Assembly: GCA_002084765.1 (NCBI GenBank)
Contig: NBMB01000051.1
Location: 1 to 21,774, forward strand
Length of the DNA stretch: 21,774 nt
Source: Candidatus Cloacimonetes bacterium 4572_55
Lineage (GTDB): Bacteria; 4572-55
Direction of reading: 5' to 3'
Shown: one piece after another, positions 9,501 to 16,154 of the stretch
Layout of the letters: each line of letters starts with the position of its first letter
How positions within the stretch are numbered: position 1 is the stretch's first letter
Program-made: the position numbers and the translations under genes
Notes under the pieces: generated by a model
Seen by the model: only the letters and a program-made list of their open reading frames with translations
What the model was told of the DNA's origin: nothing
Databases searched by the model: none

Positions 9501-9870
9501 GTTGATCCGCTTGACTTGCACAGGCATGCCGTTTCCCTACTGCTTCAACAAGGAGAGCGGCAAGCTGATTCCCATAGAGATGTATGGCCCTCCTATCGGG
9601 CTGGTCGATGAGATCGATCCGAAATCGGCAGAGATCAAGCTGGCTCCCGGAGACGTCGTGATCTTGACCACAGACGGATTCGCAGAATCTCTCAACAGTC
9701 AGAAGGAAAAGTGGGGATTCGAGGCGATGGAGAAAGCCCTGACAGAAATTTGCACCACAACGAGCCAAGCCGATCAGATTGCACAGCGACTCTTTGAGAG
9801 TTGCAACCAATTCACCGGGGGATATCATAATAACGACGATCTGACAATCGTTTTGGCTCGCATAAAATAA
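6574..9870 (+). CDS. Double seven-bladed propeller sensor with PP2C/SpoIIE phosphatase output
   Basis: This 1098-residue sensor starts with a signal peptide or anchor (residues 1-25). Fourteen repeats of the form LWVGTDGGGLNRFDPE follow to about residue 700; that is the two-component regulator propeller repeat and fits two seven-bladed beta-propellers in the periplasm. A Y_Y_Y-type Ig domain comes next (FSYENRIFFFEF, YSYMLQNF, GEYLFRVRGSNNDG), then one membrane helix (about 821-841, WFYLLEIILLGLVFVGIYHY) and a charged linker YAREMQLSILPD. The output is a PP2C-like SpoIIE phosphatase: AVGGDYYD (D892), IGDVTGHA (D910), TTDGFAES (D1034) and NNDDLTIV (D1088-D1089) carry the expected metal-binding Asp residues. 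Hybrid histidine kinases usually follow such propellers; a PP2C is the less common output. It likely turns a periplasmic ligand into dephosphorylation of a Ser/Thr phosphoprotein such as an anti-anti-sigma factor; none is encoded here. It appears monocistronic. Confidence 0.9.
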   Translation: MKNLVVLFILFFSLLHPLLGTMIGAEVNLHKPKFDRILAQSHVTTYSVTQDNEGFLWFGAQNGLSRYDGYAFQTFQHHPGDTTSLSSDNVSQILSNQDGSIWVATWGGGLNRFDPNTKQAIYYMHDPDDPHSISHNRTQSIHIDREGKLWIGTAGGGLNRFDQENERFIRYAHDENDPNSISSNRIWDIAEDNQGALWIGTDRGLNRFDPESGQFAHYFHDPDDPHSLSHNVVRALHIDAKDQVWVGAQNGMSLFDPENEQFDKILFQENIEADPRCFIVNTLYEDHLGMLWVGTQGGLVYGLNFEEGDFRRFTYDPYDDFSLSNNDVRSIFEDRSHNLWIATRRGGLNKLDLKPNKFVHYKHDPQNPNSLSNDIVWSICEDAEGDIYVGTDYGLNRLTGRVQERKEASYPHLSSGQGRFVIYRKNPEQSGGIPWNRVTALYLDRDKRLWVGTDGGGLNLFDPENETFQAYLHDPENPKSIADNDIFRLYEDRQGRFWVGTDGGGLDRFDRESGEFFHFPYDPNRPESLSDNTVWSIFQDNEGQIWVGTGNGLNRYLSEKEGFVRYQHNLHDSDTISNSDVRAIFQDSSERIWIGTHGGGLNQFYSESDSFVYYSKDHGLPNHVIYGILEDDSLNLWLSTNKGLSKFNPDSVSFQNYDISDGLQGNAFNRGAFFKSSCGEMFFGGVGGFNRFYPDQIQENPFIPPVTITSATVLNQQIPINMSSETEPTIRFSYENRIFFFEFAALDFTQPNRNQYSYMLQNFSDEWINSGYRRRATYTNIPHGEYLFRVRGSNNDGVWNEEGSAIRVIIDPPFWKTRWFYLLEIILLGLVFVGIYHYLTMSIERKLEVKREQSDLDYAREMQLSILPDHDFDLPQAEIIGRMQAADAVGGDYYDLLELSDNRYCVVIGDVTGHATASGFVIGVVKMALITSIKSFGSHISVINLVKNLNTAIKKSVTQRYTGMGFGIALLDLNAMLIRLTCTGMPFPYCFNKESGKLIPIEMYGPPIGLVDEIDPKSAEIKLAPGDVVILTTDGFAESLNSQKEKWGFEAMEKALTEICTTTSQADQIAQRLFESCNQFTGGYHNNDDLTIVLARIK

Positions 9871-10032
9871 AACTCTGGTATTGAGAGATGGGAATGCAAC
9901 TGAGGAGCCGAGTAAACGCAACCGGGACCCACCTCACGATAAAGGAAAATCTCATGTCTTACTAATTTGAGAAATAACAAAAAGTTATGAAATTGACGGA
10001 AGCAGTTAGCTTTCAAAAAAAAACCATGAATT

Positions 10033-10050
10033 ATCGACAATCTTGTCGAT
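10033..10050 (+). other. Short hairpin just upstream of the DUF503 ribosome-binding site
   Basis: ATCGACA (10033-10039) and TGTCGAT (10044-10050) form a perfect 7-bp stem with a 4-nt loop. GGAGG starts three bases later and the preferred ATG is at 10064. A stem this close to the Shine-Dalgarno could modulate initiation. An upstream TTG at 10043 lies in the right arm of this stem and lacks its own Shine-Dalgarno, which helps reject it as a start. Confidence 0.4.
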
Positions 10051-10063
10051 ATGGAGGCGTCGG

Positions 10064-10345
10064 ATGTTGGTCGGAACCTGTCGGATCGAATTGATTATCC
10101 AAGAAAGTCATTCCTTAAAGGCGAAACGGTCGGTCTTGAATCATCTCAAAGATCGGGTAAAAAATAAATTCAATGTCTCGATTGCCGAAGTGGAGGGGCA
10201 GGAGTTATGGCAGCGGGCAGTTTTGGGAATTGCCGCGGTCTCTTCCTCCTCCCGTCACGCGGAAGCGATGATCGAGAAAGTTCTCCGATTTATCGACAAC
10301 GATGATCGGGTCGAGGTGATAAAAATCGACAGAGAGATACTATAA
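10064..10345 (+). CDS. DUF503 family protein (YlxP-like)
   Basis: This 93-residue protein matches DUF503 over its full length: it begins MLVGTCRIELIIQESHSLKA, followed by KRSVLNHLKDRVKNKFNVSI, AEVEGQELWQRAVLGIAAVS and a C-terminal EKVLRFIDNDDRVEV. I chose the ATG at 10064 because GGAGGCG lies just upstream and because family members normally start a residue or two before VG; a longer version from TTG 10043 adds seven residues without a ribosome-binding site. In many Firmicutes the family (YlxP) is encoded beside rbfA and infB and is thought to act around ribosome maturation; here it stands alone between two signalling genes, so context gives no help. It is soluble and cytoplasmic; function unknown. 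Confidence 0.85.
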   Translation: MLVGTCRIELIIQESHSLKAKRSVLNHLKDRVKNKFNVSIAEVEGQELWQRAVLGIAAVSSSSRHAEAMIEKVLRFIDNDDRVEVIKIDREIL

Positions 10346-10431
10346 TTTATTGTTTATATTGGGAGAGACTTAGTCTGAATAATTCACCACAGAGTTTGAA
10401 TACTTTGGATTTCTAAAATATGAGGATGAAA

Positions 10432-12405
10432 ATGACCCAAGAAATTAGAGAGCTAAAAGAAAAGCTGAAAACCGTTTCGGGAATCGAAAAGGTAAGTCTG
10501 CTAAATAGGTTAGCTTCCGCGTTTTTAAACTCTGACCCGAAAAAATCGAAGGAGTATGGCGAGGAGGCACTGACAAAGGCAAAAGAGTTGGGATCGGTAT
10601 CAGAGATCTCCTCTAGCTATCGAGAGATTGGAATTTCATACGCTGTTCGAGGAGAATACGATGTCGCGCTGGACTATTTTCAGAAGGCTTTGGATATGCT
10701 ACGAGAAAATGGAATGGATGAAAATTTGGAAATTGCTTCCATTTATATCATTTTTGGAAATGTGTACTTAAGGAAGGCGGACTATAACAAAGCTTTAGAA
10801 TTTTATTTCAAAGCGATCAGGACAACAGAAAGTGCTGGTGGAGAAGATACAAAAATTGCCTCCTGCTTCAATAATATCGGGGTTATCTATAACCGTTTGG
10901 ATCAAATCGATAAAGCCCTGACGTACTTCCAGAAAAGTTTGGAATTTTCCGATGAAAATAGATTTGTGGCGCAATGTCATAATAATATTGGGATTATTTG
11001 TAGACGCCAGGGGAAATTGGACGAGGCGTTGGAATACTATTTCCGTGCATTGAGAATAAGAGAGGAGATCAAAGATAAAAGAGGTATAGCGGGATCTTAT
11101 GTGAACATCGGAGGGGTTTATATAGATCAAAAAAACTACGACAAGGCATTTGATTGGACTATAAAGAGTTTGAACATTTTCGAGGAAATTGACGATAAAA
11201 GCAGTATCGCCACGTGTTGCATAAAAGTTGGAAAGGTTCAAATTGAGCGACAGAACTATGCGTCAGCATTGAGTTATCTGCAGAAAGGCCTGCATATTGC
11301 TCGGAAAATCGGAGACATATCCGATGAAATGGGGACCTACAAAGTACTTTCTGATTTGTATGAGGCTCAGAATGATTTTGAGAAAGCGTTGCACTATTTC
11401 AAAGAGTTCACCCGTATGGGAAATGAAATTTTTGATACCGAAAAAAGCAAACAAATCGCGGAAATGCAAACAAAGTACGAATCAGAGAAAAAAGAAAAAG
11501 AAGCTGAAATCTATCGCTTGAAAAACGTGGATCTCAAAGAGTTGAATCACCAGTTGGAGGATAAAAACAGACAGATAATTGAGGCTCAAGAACAGATCAT
11601 CCGATTGGAAAAGGAAAATCTGGAGCGTCAAATGGCCGGCGGCTTCGCGCATGAAATACGCAATGCGCTTGCAGGATCAGCGATGGTTTTATCATCCGCG
11701 ATGAAAGGTGATAAAACCGTCTGCGAAACGAATGCTGAAGAACTGAGGCTGGCTTTCAATCTGATGGAACCTCATATCTCTACTGACGAACTGTATGAGG
11801 AAATAATTGACCATTTTGAAATCATCGAAGAAAATGAAGAGATGGTGGATCAAATTCTCAAAATAGTCAATGAAGCCAACCAGCGGGCAATGAGAGTGAC
11901 TACCCAAATTTTGGAATACTCCAAGCTGGGGAAAACCACGCCCGGAAAAGATGATATAAATCTGGCTGAGTTGATTAGAAAGATAGTTGAGGAGCGTCAG
12001 CTTGAGTTTACAGGACAAAATATTGCCTTTAGACTCAATTTATCGGCGAACAGCCACACGAAAGGATCGGAAGTGCATTTCCATTCGATCATCAATAATA
12101 TAATAATCAATGCTCGAGACGCCATATTGGAAGCCGGGAATGATCGAAATTTTTACATAGACATTTATTTAAATCAGGATGAGCTTAAATATATTATAAA
12201 AATAAATGATAATGGTTGTGGTATTATTGAAGAAAATCTTGAAAAAATTTTTGAGCCTTTTTTCTCGACAAAACCAACCACGGGAACCGGTTTGGGGTTG
12301 AATTTTATCTCGAAATTGGTTATGCTTTATAGAGGTAAAATTGATGTAAAAAGCACCGTTGGCGAAGGAACAACTTTTACCTTGATTTTCCCTGTAGGAC
12401 GTTGA
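10432..12405 (+). CDS. Soluble TPR-repeat sensor histidine kinase
   Basis: This protein of about 657 residues has no membrane segment or signal peptide. Residues about 30-340 are six to eight TPR repeats, each with the A..Y..KAL pattern (for example VALDYFQKALDML, KALEFYFKAI, KALTYFQKSLEF, EALEYYFRAL). A charged coiled coil follows (KEKEAEIYRLKN ... RLEKENLERQ). The phosphoacceptor motif GGFAHEIRNAL places His at about residue 407. An insertion of roughly 50 acidic residues separates it from the second dimerisation helix (TTQILEYSKLG). The ATPase domain shows INNIIINARDA (N box), NDNGCGI (G1), FEPFFSTK (F box) and GTGLGL (G2). ATG 10432 is preferred because GAGG precedes it by six bases; ATG 10420 would add four residues. 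The adjacent receiver gene, 40 bases downstream, is the obvious phosphotransfer partner. The TPR part probably senses a protein or peptide. Confidence 0.88.
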   Translation: MTQEIRELKEKLKTVSGIEKVSLLNRLASAFLNSDPKKSKEYGEEALTKAKELGSVSEISSSYREIGISYAVRGEYDVALDYFQKALDMLRENGMDENLEIASIYIIFGNVYLRKADYNKALEFYFKAIRTTESAGGEDTKIASCFNNIGVIYNRLDQIDKALTYFQKSLEFSDENRFVAQCHNNIGIICRRQGKLDEALEYYFRALRIREEIKDKRGIAGSYVNIGGVYIDQKNYDKAFDWTIKSLNIFEEIDDKSSIATCCIKVGKVQIERQNYASALSYLQKGLHIARKIGDISDEMGTYKVLSDLYEAQNDFEKALHYFKEFTRMGNEIFDTEKSKQIAEMQTKYESEKKEKEAEIYRLKNVDLKELNHQLEDKNRQIIEAQEQIIRLEKENLERQMAGGFAHEIRNALAGSAMVLSSAMKGDKTVCETNAEELRLAFNLMEPHISTDELYEEIIDHFEIIEENEEMVDQILKIVNEANQRAMRVTTQILEYSKLGKTTPGKDDINLAELIRKIVEERQLEFTGQNIAFRLNLSANSHTKGSEVHFHSIINNIIINARDAILEAGNDRNFYIDIYLNQDELKYIIKINDNGCGIIEENLEKIFEPFFSTKPTTGTGLGLNFISKLVMLYRGKIDVKSTVGEGTTFTLIFPVGR

Positions 12406-12445
12406 ATATAAATTGATTTATTTTTGAGAACCGAGGAAGAAAAAT

Positions 12446-12916
12446 ATGCCATTTGATCGAATTAGAAGCCGTCGCAAGAGCACAAAAAAGGCAACAACTA
12501 AGCCCTTGATTTTGGTTATCGATGATGATCCCAGTATCCTCAGGGCATTGGAATTTAAATTGAAGAAAAAATACAATGTGCGGCTGTGCAACTCAGGCAA
12601 AAACGGCATTGAAAGAGCGGATGAGAATGTCGATGTTGTTATTTTGGATATCAAAATGCCCGGCAAAGATGGTTTGCAAGTTTATGAGGAAATCCGGGCA
12701 AAATTACCGAGGTTGCCAATTATTTTTTATTCTGCCTACCAAAATTTGTTAGAGGAGTCGGAGCTTCTCGATAAGCACAAACCTTTTGGTTATCTGGATA
12801 AAGGCGTCGATTATGAGAAATTGCTCGAGCGTATCGAAAAAGCAATTGTCCGAACGGACAGAATGCGTAAACTGGCAGCCGCCACGAAAATGATGAAGGA
12901 TACGAGGTCTAACTAA
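12446..12916 (+). CDS. Single-domain response regulator (receiver only)
   Basis: This 156-residue protein has a basic N-terminal extension (about 18 residues, RIRSRRKSTKK) and then one receiver domain. LILVIDDDPSILRALEF gives the acidic pocket (D26-D28), VVILDIKMPGKDG the phosphorylated Asp D68, FYSAY the conserved Ser S96, and FGYLDKGVD the Lys K119. There is no DNA-binding or enzymatic output domain, so it must act by protein interaction or as a phosphorelay shuttle. It lies 40 bases after the TPR histidine kinase, very likely in the same transcript. The basic tail is unusual for a stand-alone receiver and might bind RNA, DNA or membrane. Confidence 0.9.
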   Translation: MPFDRIRSRRKSTKKATTKPLILVIDDDPSILRALEFKLKKKYNVRLCNSGKNGIERADENVDVVILDIKMPGKDGLQVYEEIRAKLPRLPIIFYSAYQNLLEESELLDKHKPFGYLDKGVDYEKLLERIEKAIVRTDRMRKLAAATKMMKDTRSN

Positions 12917-12988
12917 AGTGAAAACTGAACGCTCATGTTTTTTTTTGAGGAGATATGGAAATTACTTTTTAAAGGAGATAATACGCAA

Positions 12989-14701
12989 ATGTTCTTTCTG
13001 TTAAACGGATTGGTTTTTATCTTTATTATTTTCGTCGCAACGCCGAGTCAAGCGATCGGTCCAGCACCGGAAAATTTCCGCGCCCAAACCTCGGCATATA
13101 TTGAGCATGAAAATGAGCTTCGCAGTCAATGGCGAACCGATCCGGATCAACCTCGGTTGGATTATACGCCTCAAGAGGATGGGATCGAGGAGACGCTGGT
13201 GATTCGAGTCGATTTTTCGGATCATCCAGGAGAGCGTCCCGCGTCTGATTTTGAGCAGGCATTTTTTGGAGAGGAGACCAGCCTGCGCGCGTATTATAGC
13301 CAACTCTCCCGTGAGTCTGAAACGCGGATGTCGGTTTCCTATCCAGATGGGGAGCCGCCGATTTTTCCAGCAGATGGGTCGTGGGTGCGAATGCCGGAAA
13401 ATATGGCATATTATGGGCAGCCGGATCCTGGAGGACGGTATCCCGACTATTTGAGCCGCCTTAAAGAGATGACGCAGAGTGCGCTGCATGAGCTGATCAC
13501 CGAGATCGATTTCAGTCAATATGACCATGACAACGATAATACGCTGGACCACCTGGTCATTGTCCATTCTGGAAATGACGAAGCCGAGTCCTACATAGCG
13601 AATGATTTATGGTCGCTCCGTTTTTCGGCTACAATCGGATATTATCAGAACATTTTGATCAATTCGGTCATTGTAGTGGCTGAGAATCCGGACAGCAACG
13701 TACCGATCGGCACGATCTGCCATGAGTTTTTCCATGAATTCGGCGCGCCGGATATTTATGATTATCACTTAGATGGAGAATCCGGAGAGCCGGTCGGCGC
13801 GTGGAGCTTGATGGGAAATGGGAGCTTTTTCGGCGAGGGTCAAAAACCGGCGGCTATCTGCGGCTATCTTCAGATGGATTTTGACGGCAATCCGAATAAC
13901 GGACTGCGGGGGTGGATCATACCCACTGATATTGACAATAGTGCTACCGATATCGAGATCGACCGGCTTGGGGATTCGAGTACCCGCTCTTTGTATCGTA
14001 TTTATATTCCCGGCACGGATAATTCCGAATATTTTTTGATCGAAAATCGATGCGCCCGGGAGACCTACATGTATGATCGGGAACTGCCGGGGTCGGACGG
14101 GCTGTTGATCTGGCATATCGATGAGGGGATGACAACGGACAGCTATCCGTACCCGATCGGCTTCAACGACGGTCCCGGACTGACGCCTTATTATCGGGTT
14201 TGGCTGGAGGACAGCAGGGATCCGGATCATACGGGCTCATACACCTTAGACACCGCGTCTTTTTCTTTGGATCAGAATCGGTCGTATATCTCCCGCGTGG
14301 GCGATCCAAACACAGCGGGAAATAGCGATTCGATCGGCATGTTCCGGATTTACGGCGTCGGCTATAGCGGCGAGATAATGAAATTCAGCGTGGATTTTGA
14401 GTCCGAGGATATTCCTACGGAAAAACAGGCGACCCGCAATTTCCCCAATCCTTTCCGCACATGGACAAAGATCGAATTTGATCTGCCTGAACCGGAGGCA
14501 TGCACGTTTGCCGTGTACAATATTTCCGGTCAACGCGTCCATTATCGCAACCTTGGCACAGTTCCGGAAGGCAGCTATTTCGTTGTTTGGAACGGGCGGC
14601 ATAGCGATGGACAACAAGCGTCTATGGGAAAATATTTCTATGAATTAAAGCTCGGGGAAACAAAAGAATATGGCCCAATGATCTGGATGCCGGAGAAGTG
14701 A
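12989..14701 (+). CDS. Exported M6-type metalloprotease with C-terminal sorting domain
   Basis: This protein of about 570 residues starts with a clear signal peptide (MFFLLNGLVFIFIIFVATPSQA). I place the start at ATG 12989 because AAAGGAG lies 11 bases upstream and the signal peptide begins there; ATG 12935 would add 18 residues. The zinc-binding motif HEFFHEFGAPD (H245, H249, with G252 and D255) is the HExxHxxGxxD form of M6 peptidases such as immune inhibitor A, and GAWSLMGNGSF downstream supplies the typical Met-turn. A calcium-loop-like HDNDNTLDHLVIVHSG precedes it. The last ~85 residues begin NFPNPFRTWTKIEFDLPEP and contain VYNISGQ and YFYEL, the FlgD/Por-type tail of cargo of the type IX pathway in the FCB group. 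So it is probably a secreted or surface peptidase. It overlaps lpxK by 4 bases, which is odd for unrelated functions. Confidence 0.88.
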   Translation: MFFLLNGLVFIFIIFVATPSQAIGPAPENFRAQTSAYIEHENELRSQWRTDPDQPRLDYTPQEDGIEETLVIRVDFSDHPGERPASDFEQAFFGEETSLRAYYSQLSRESETRMSVSYPDGEPPIFPADGSWVRMPENMAYYGQPDPGGRYPDYLSRLKEMTQSALHELITEIDFSQYDHDNDNTLDHLVIVHSGNDEAESYIANDLWSLRFSATIGYYQNILINSVIVVAENPDSNVPIGTICHEFFHEFGAPDIYDYHLDGESGEPVGAWSLMGNGSFFGEGQKPAAICGYLQMDFDGNPNNGLRGWIIPTDIDNSATDIEIDRLGDSSTRSLYRIYIPGTDNSEYFLIENRCARETYMYDRELPGSDGLLIWHIDEGMTTDSYPYPIGFNDGPGLTPYYRVWLEDSRDPDHTGSYTLDTASFSLDQNRSYISRVGDPNTAGNSDSIGMFRIYGVGYSGEIMKFSVDFESEDIPTEKQATRNFPNPFRTWTKIEFDLPEPEACTFAVYNISGQRVHYRNLGTVPEGSYFVVWNGRHSDGQQASMGKYFYELKLGETKEYGPMIWMPEK

Positions 14702-15825
14702 GCCCTCTCCATCGCCTCTATTCCCGCGTGATTGACGTTGAGCAAAAATCGCTCGGAATTCAGGCGATTCGGTGGGGACTTAGACCGATTTCATACCTAT
14801 ACGGAGCCATTATCTCGGCTCGGAGGCGGGCGTATCATCAGGGACTTTTTCGGTCAGAGCGCGTCAGTTGTTGCGTCGTCAGTATCGGAAATCTGACCGT
14901 CGGCGGAACTGGAAAAACGCCGATAACCCTGGCTCTGGCTCGAGAATTGATAAAAAGGGGATTCCGAATAGCGGTTATTAGTCGCGGTTACAAGCGAACT
15001 CACGTCTCGGAAAAAATCAGCATTGTATCAGATGGGAAGCGGATCCTGACAGATGTCGCCCATGCCGGAGACGAGCCCCTGATGATCGCTCGACAGGAGC
15101 CGAGAGCTATTGTGGCAGTCGGCGCGAATCGGGTTCAGGTCGCTCGGCTGATAATTCGCAAATACACGCCTGACGCAATCCTGTTAGACGATGGTTTTTC
15201 CCACCTTGCCATAGCGAGAGATTTCGATCTATTATTATTACACGCGGACGCGCCAACCGGAAACGGTCAGTTTTTGCCTCTCGGTCCATTACGGGAAGCG
15301 CAGAGTGCTCTCTCCGATGCGGACTTGATCTGTTTTACCCGCTGCCGTTCGAGTCAAATCGAGCCGATGTCCTTCCATATCCCAACAATTCGATCCGGCT
15401 ATCGCGTCATAGGCTTTCGTCGCCTGGATTCAACAGATATCACCCCGGTTCATCGATTTCCGCATAAAAAGGCAACCGCGGCTTCCGGCATAGCGAATCC
15501 GAATGACTTCGCCCGGATCCTGAAATCCTGTGGAATTCAGTTGAATCGCCACCATATATTTCCAGATCATCACCCTTATTTCAAGGCGGAAGCGAGAAGG
15601 ATAGCGACCAGTTCGCGCCTGCCGGTGATCGTCACAGAAAAGGACGCGGTCAAGTGGGAATCTCTGATCAATCAGGAACAAAAGAAGTCGGTATGGGCAA
15701 CGGTCATGGAAAGCTATATTATGGAGCCGGTTCAGGAGTGGGAGAGGTTTCTTGATCGGATAGGGGAGAAAATTCGTGAAAAAAAAAGCGTGATATCTGG
15801 CAAGTTTCAAGACCATGGAGTTTGA
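14698..15825 (+). CDS. lpxK: Tetraacyldisaccharide 4'-kinase
   Basis: LpxK phosphorylates the 4' position of the lipid A disaccharide precursor at the cytoplasmic face of the inner membrane, so its presence implies an LPS-type outer membrane. This 375-residue protein shows an N-terminal amphipathic segment (RPISYLYGAIISARRRAY), a P-loop-like GNLTVGGTGKTP (64-75), ISRGYKR, HAGDEPLM, the core LLDDGFSHLAIARDFDLLLL (D164, D165) and GNGQFLPLGPLRE, all expected in the family and in the expected order. The C-terminal VTEKDAVKWE is also typical. The start is GTG, overlapping the protease stop (GTGA), with GGAG only two bases upstream, so initiation probably depends on termination of the protease gene. 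Other lipid A genes are not in the window. Confidence 0.92.
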   Translation: MSPLHRLYSRVIDVEQKSLGIQAIRWGLRPISYLYGAIISARRRAYHQGLFRSERVSCCVVSIGNLTVGGTGKTPITLALARELIKRGFRIAVISRGYKRTHVSEKISIVSDGKRILTDVAHAGDEPLMIARQEPRAIVAVGANRVQVARLIIRKYTPDAILLDDGFSHLAIARDFDLLLLHADAPTGNGQFLPLGPLREAQSALSDADLICFTRCRSSQIEPMSFHIPTIRSGYRVIGFRRLDSTDITPVHRFPHKKATAASGIANPNDFARILKSCGIQLNRHHIFPDHHPYFKAEARRIATSSRLPVIVTEKDAVKWESLINQEQKKSVWATVMESYIMEPVQEWERFLDRIGEKIREKKSVISGKFQDHGV

Positions 15826-15828
15826 TCC

Positions 15829-15856
15829 GCAGATTACGCTGATTATCGCAGGTTAC
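15829..15856. repeat. Degenerate 9-bp tandem repeat tract
   Basis: Three imperfect units, GCAGATTAC, GCTGATTAT and GCAGGTTAC (the last after one extra base), follow the lpxK stop codon. Similar GCAGATTACGC-like tracts are, from memory, common intergenic repeats in environmental genomes. Here only a short decayed stretch remains. Confidence 0.45.
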
Positions 15857-15999
15857 GAATTGATAATTATATGACCTACGGAAACCATAGGGATTTTATC
15901 TACTCAACCATTCTAACCTTATAAACTTACCTTAAAACAGCTGCCCAGTTTTTTGGAAGCGTTACAGCTTTTTCATCCGAGCCAACGATGATTTTTTCT

Positions 16000-16028
16000 T
16001 TGCAATGAACCTCAAAATTGTTTATAAT
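16000..16028 (+). promoter_or_regulatory. Sigma70-type promoter for the SAM hydrolase/methyltransferase pair
   Basis: TTGCAA (16000-16005) and a perfect TATAAT (16023-16028) are spaced by 17 bp. Transcription would start near 16035, leaving a leader of about 120 bases before the ATG at 16155. The following palindrome lies in the initially transcribed region. Confidence 0.65.
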
Positions 16029-16041
16029 GTGATTATCAACG

Positions 16042-16057
16042 GAGAACGTGCGTTCTC
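16042..16057. promoter_or_regulatory. LexA-like palindromic operator candidate
   Basis: GAGAACGTGCGTTCTC is a perfect 7+2+7 palindrome whose core, GAAC-GTGC-GTTC, fits the Gram-positive type SOS box GAAC-N4-GTTC. Its centre is about 21 bases downstream of the -10 element, where a repressor would block initiation. Which repressor binds is not known, and LexA sites vary strongly among phyla. Confidence 0.45.
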
Positions 16058-16154
16058 TATACCGGTCAATCCAGATTCAGGGATAAATACCTCCGAATCG
16101 GTTGTTTTTTACACTGAATCATAGAAAAAAATATAAAAATGAAAGGAGACCTTT

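Larger units (their letters stand above)
15826..16154. other. Intergenic region lpxK to SAM hydrolase
   Basis: This 329-base stretch has no supportable gene. It holds a short repeat tract at its left end, AT-rich sequence in the middle, a good sigma70-like promoter at 16000-16028, a 16-bp palindrome at 16042-16057 and a strong GAAAGGAGA ribosome-binding site before the next start. I saw no clear terminator for lpxK. Confidence 0.6.

Noticed and set aside
6574-9870. Propeller repeats in the sensor as a DNA-level tandem repeat or recombination array
   Set aside because: The repeats are conserved at protein level but diverged in DNA, as expected for old beta-propeller blades.
9882-9954. Nested short complementarities (TGAGA/TCTCA, TGAGG/CCTCA) after the PP2C gene, riboswitch-like
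   Set aside because: Stems are only 3-5 bp with large internal loops, and the conserved core of no riboswitch class I know is present.
10366-10376. AGACT-T-AGTCT palindrome upstream of the TPR histidine kinase
   Set aside because: Too short to separate from chance and not placed against a convincing promoter.
15814-15873. Small reading frame from the ATG at 15814, overlapping the end of lpxK
   Set aside because: It encodes only 19 residues, covers the repeat tract and has no ribosome-binding site or recognisable domain.
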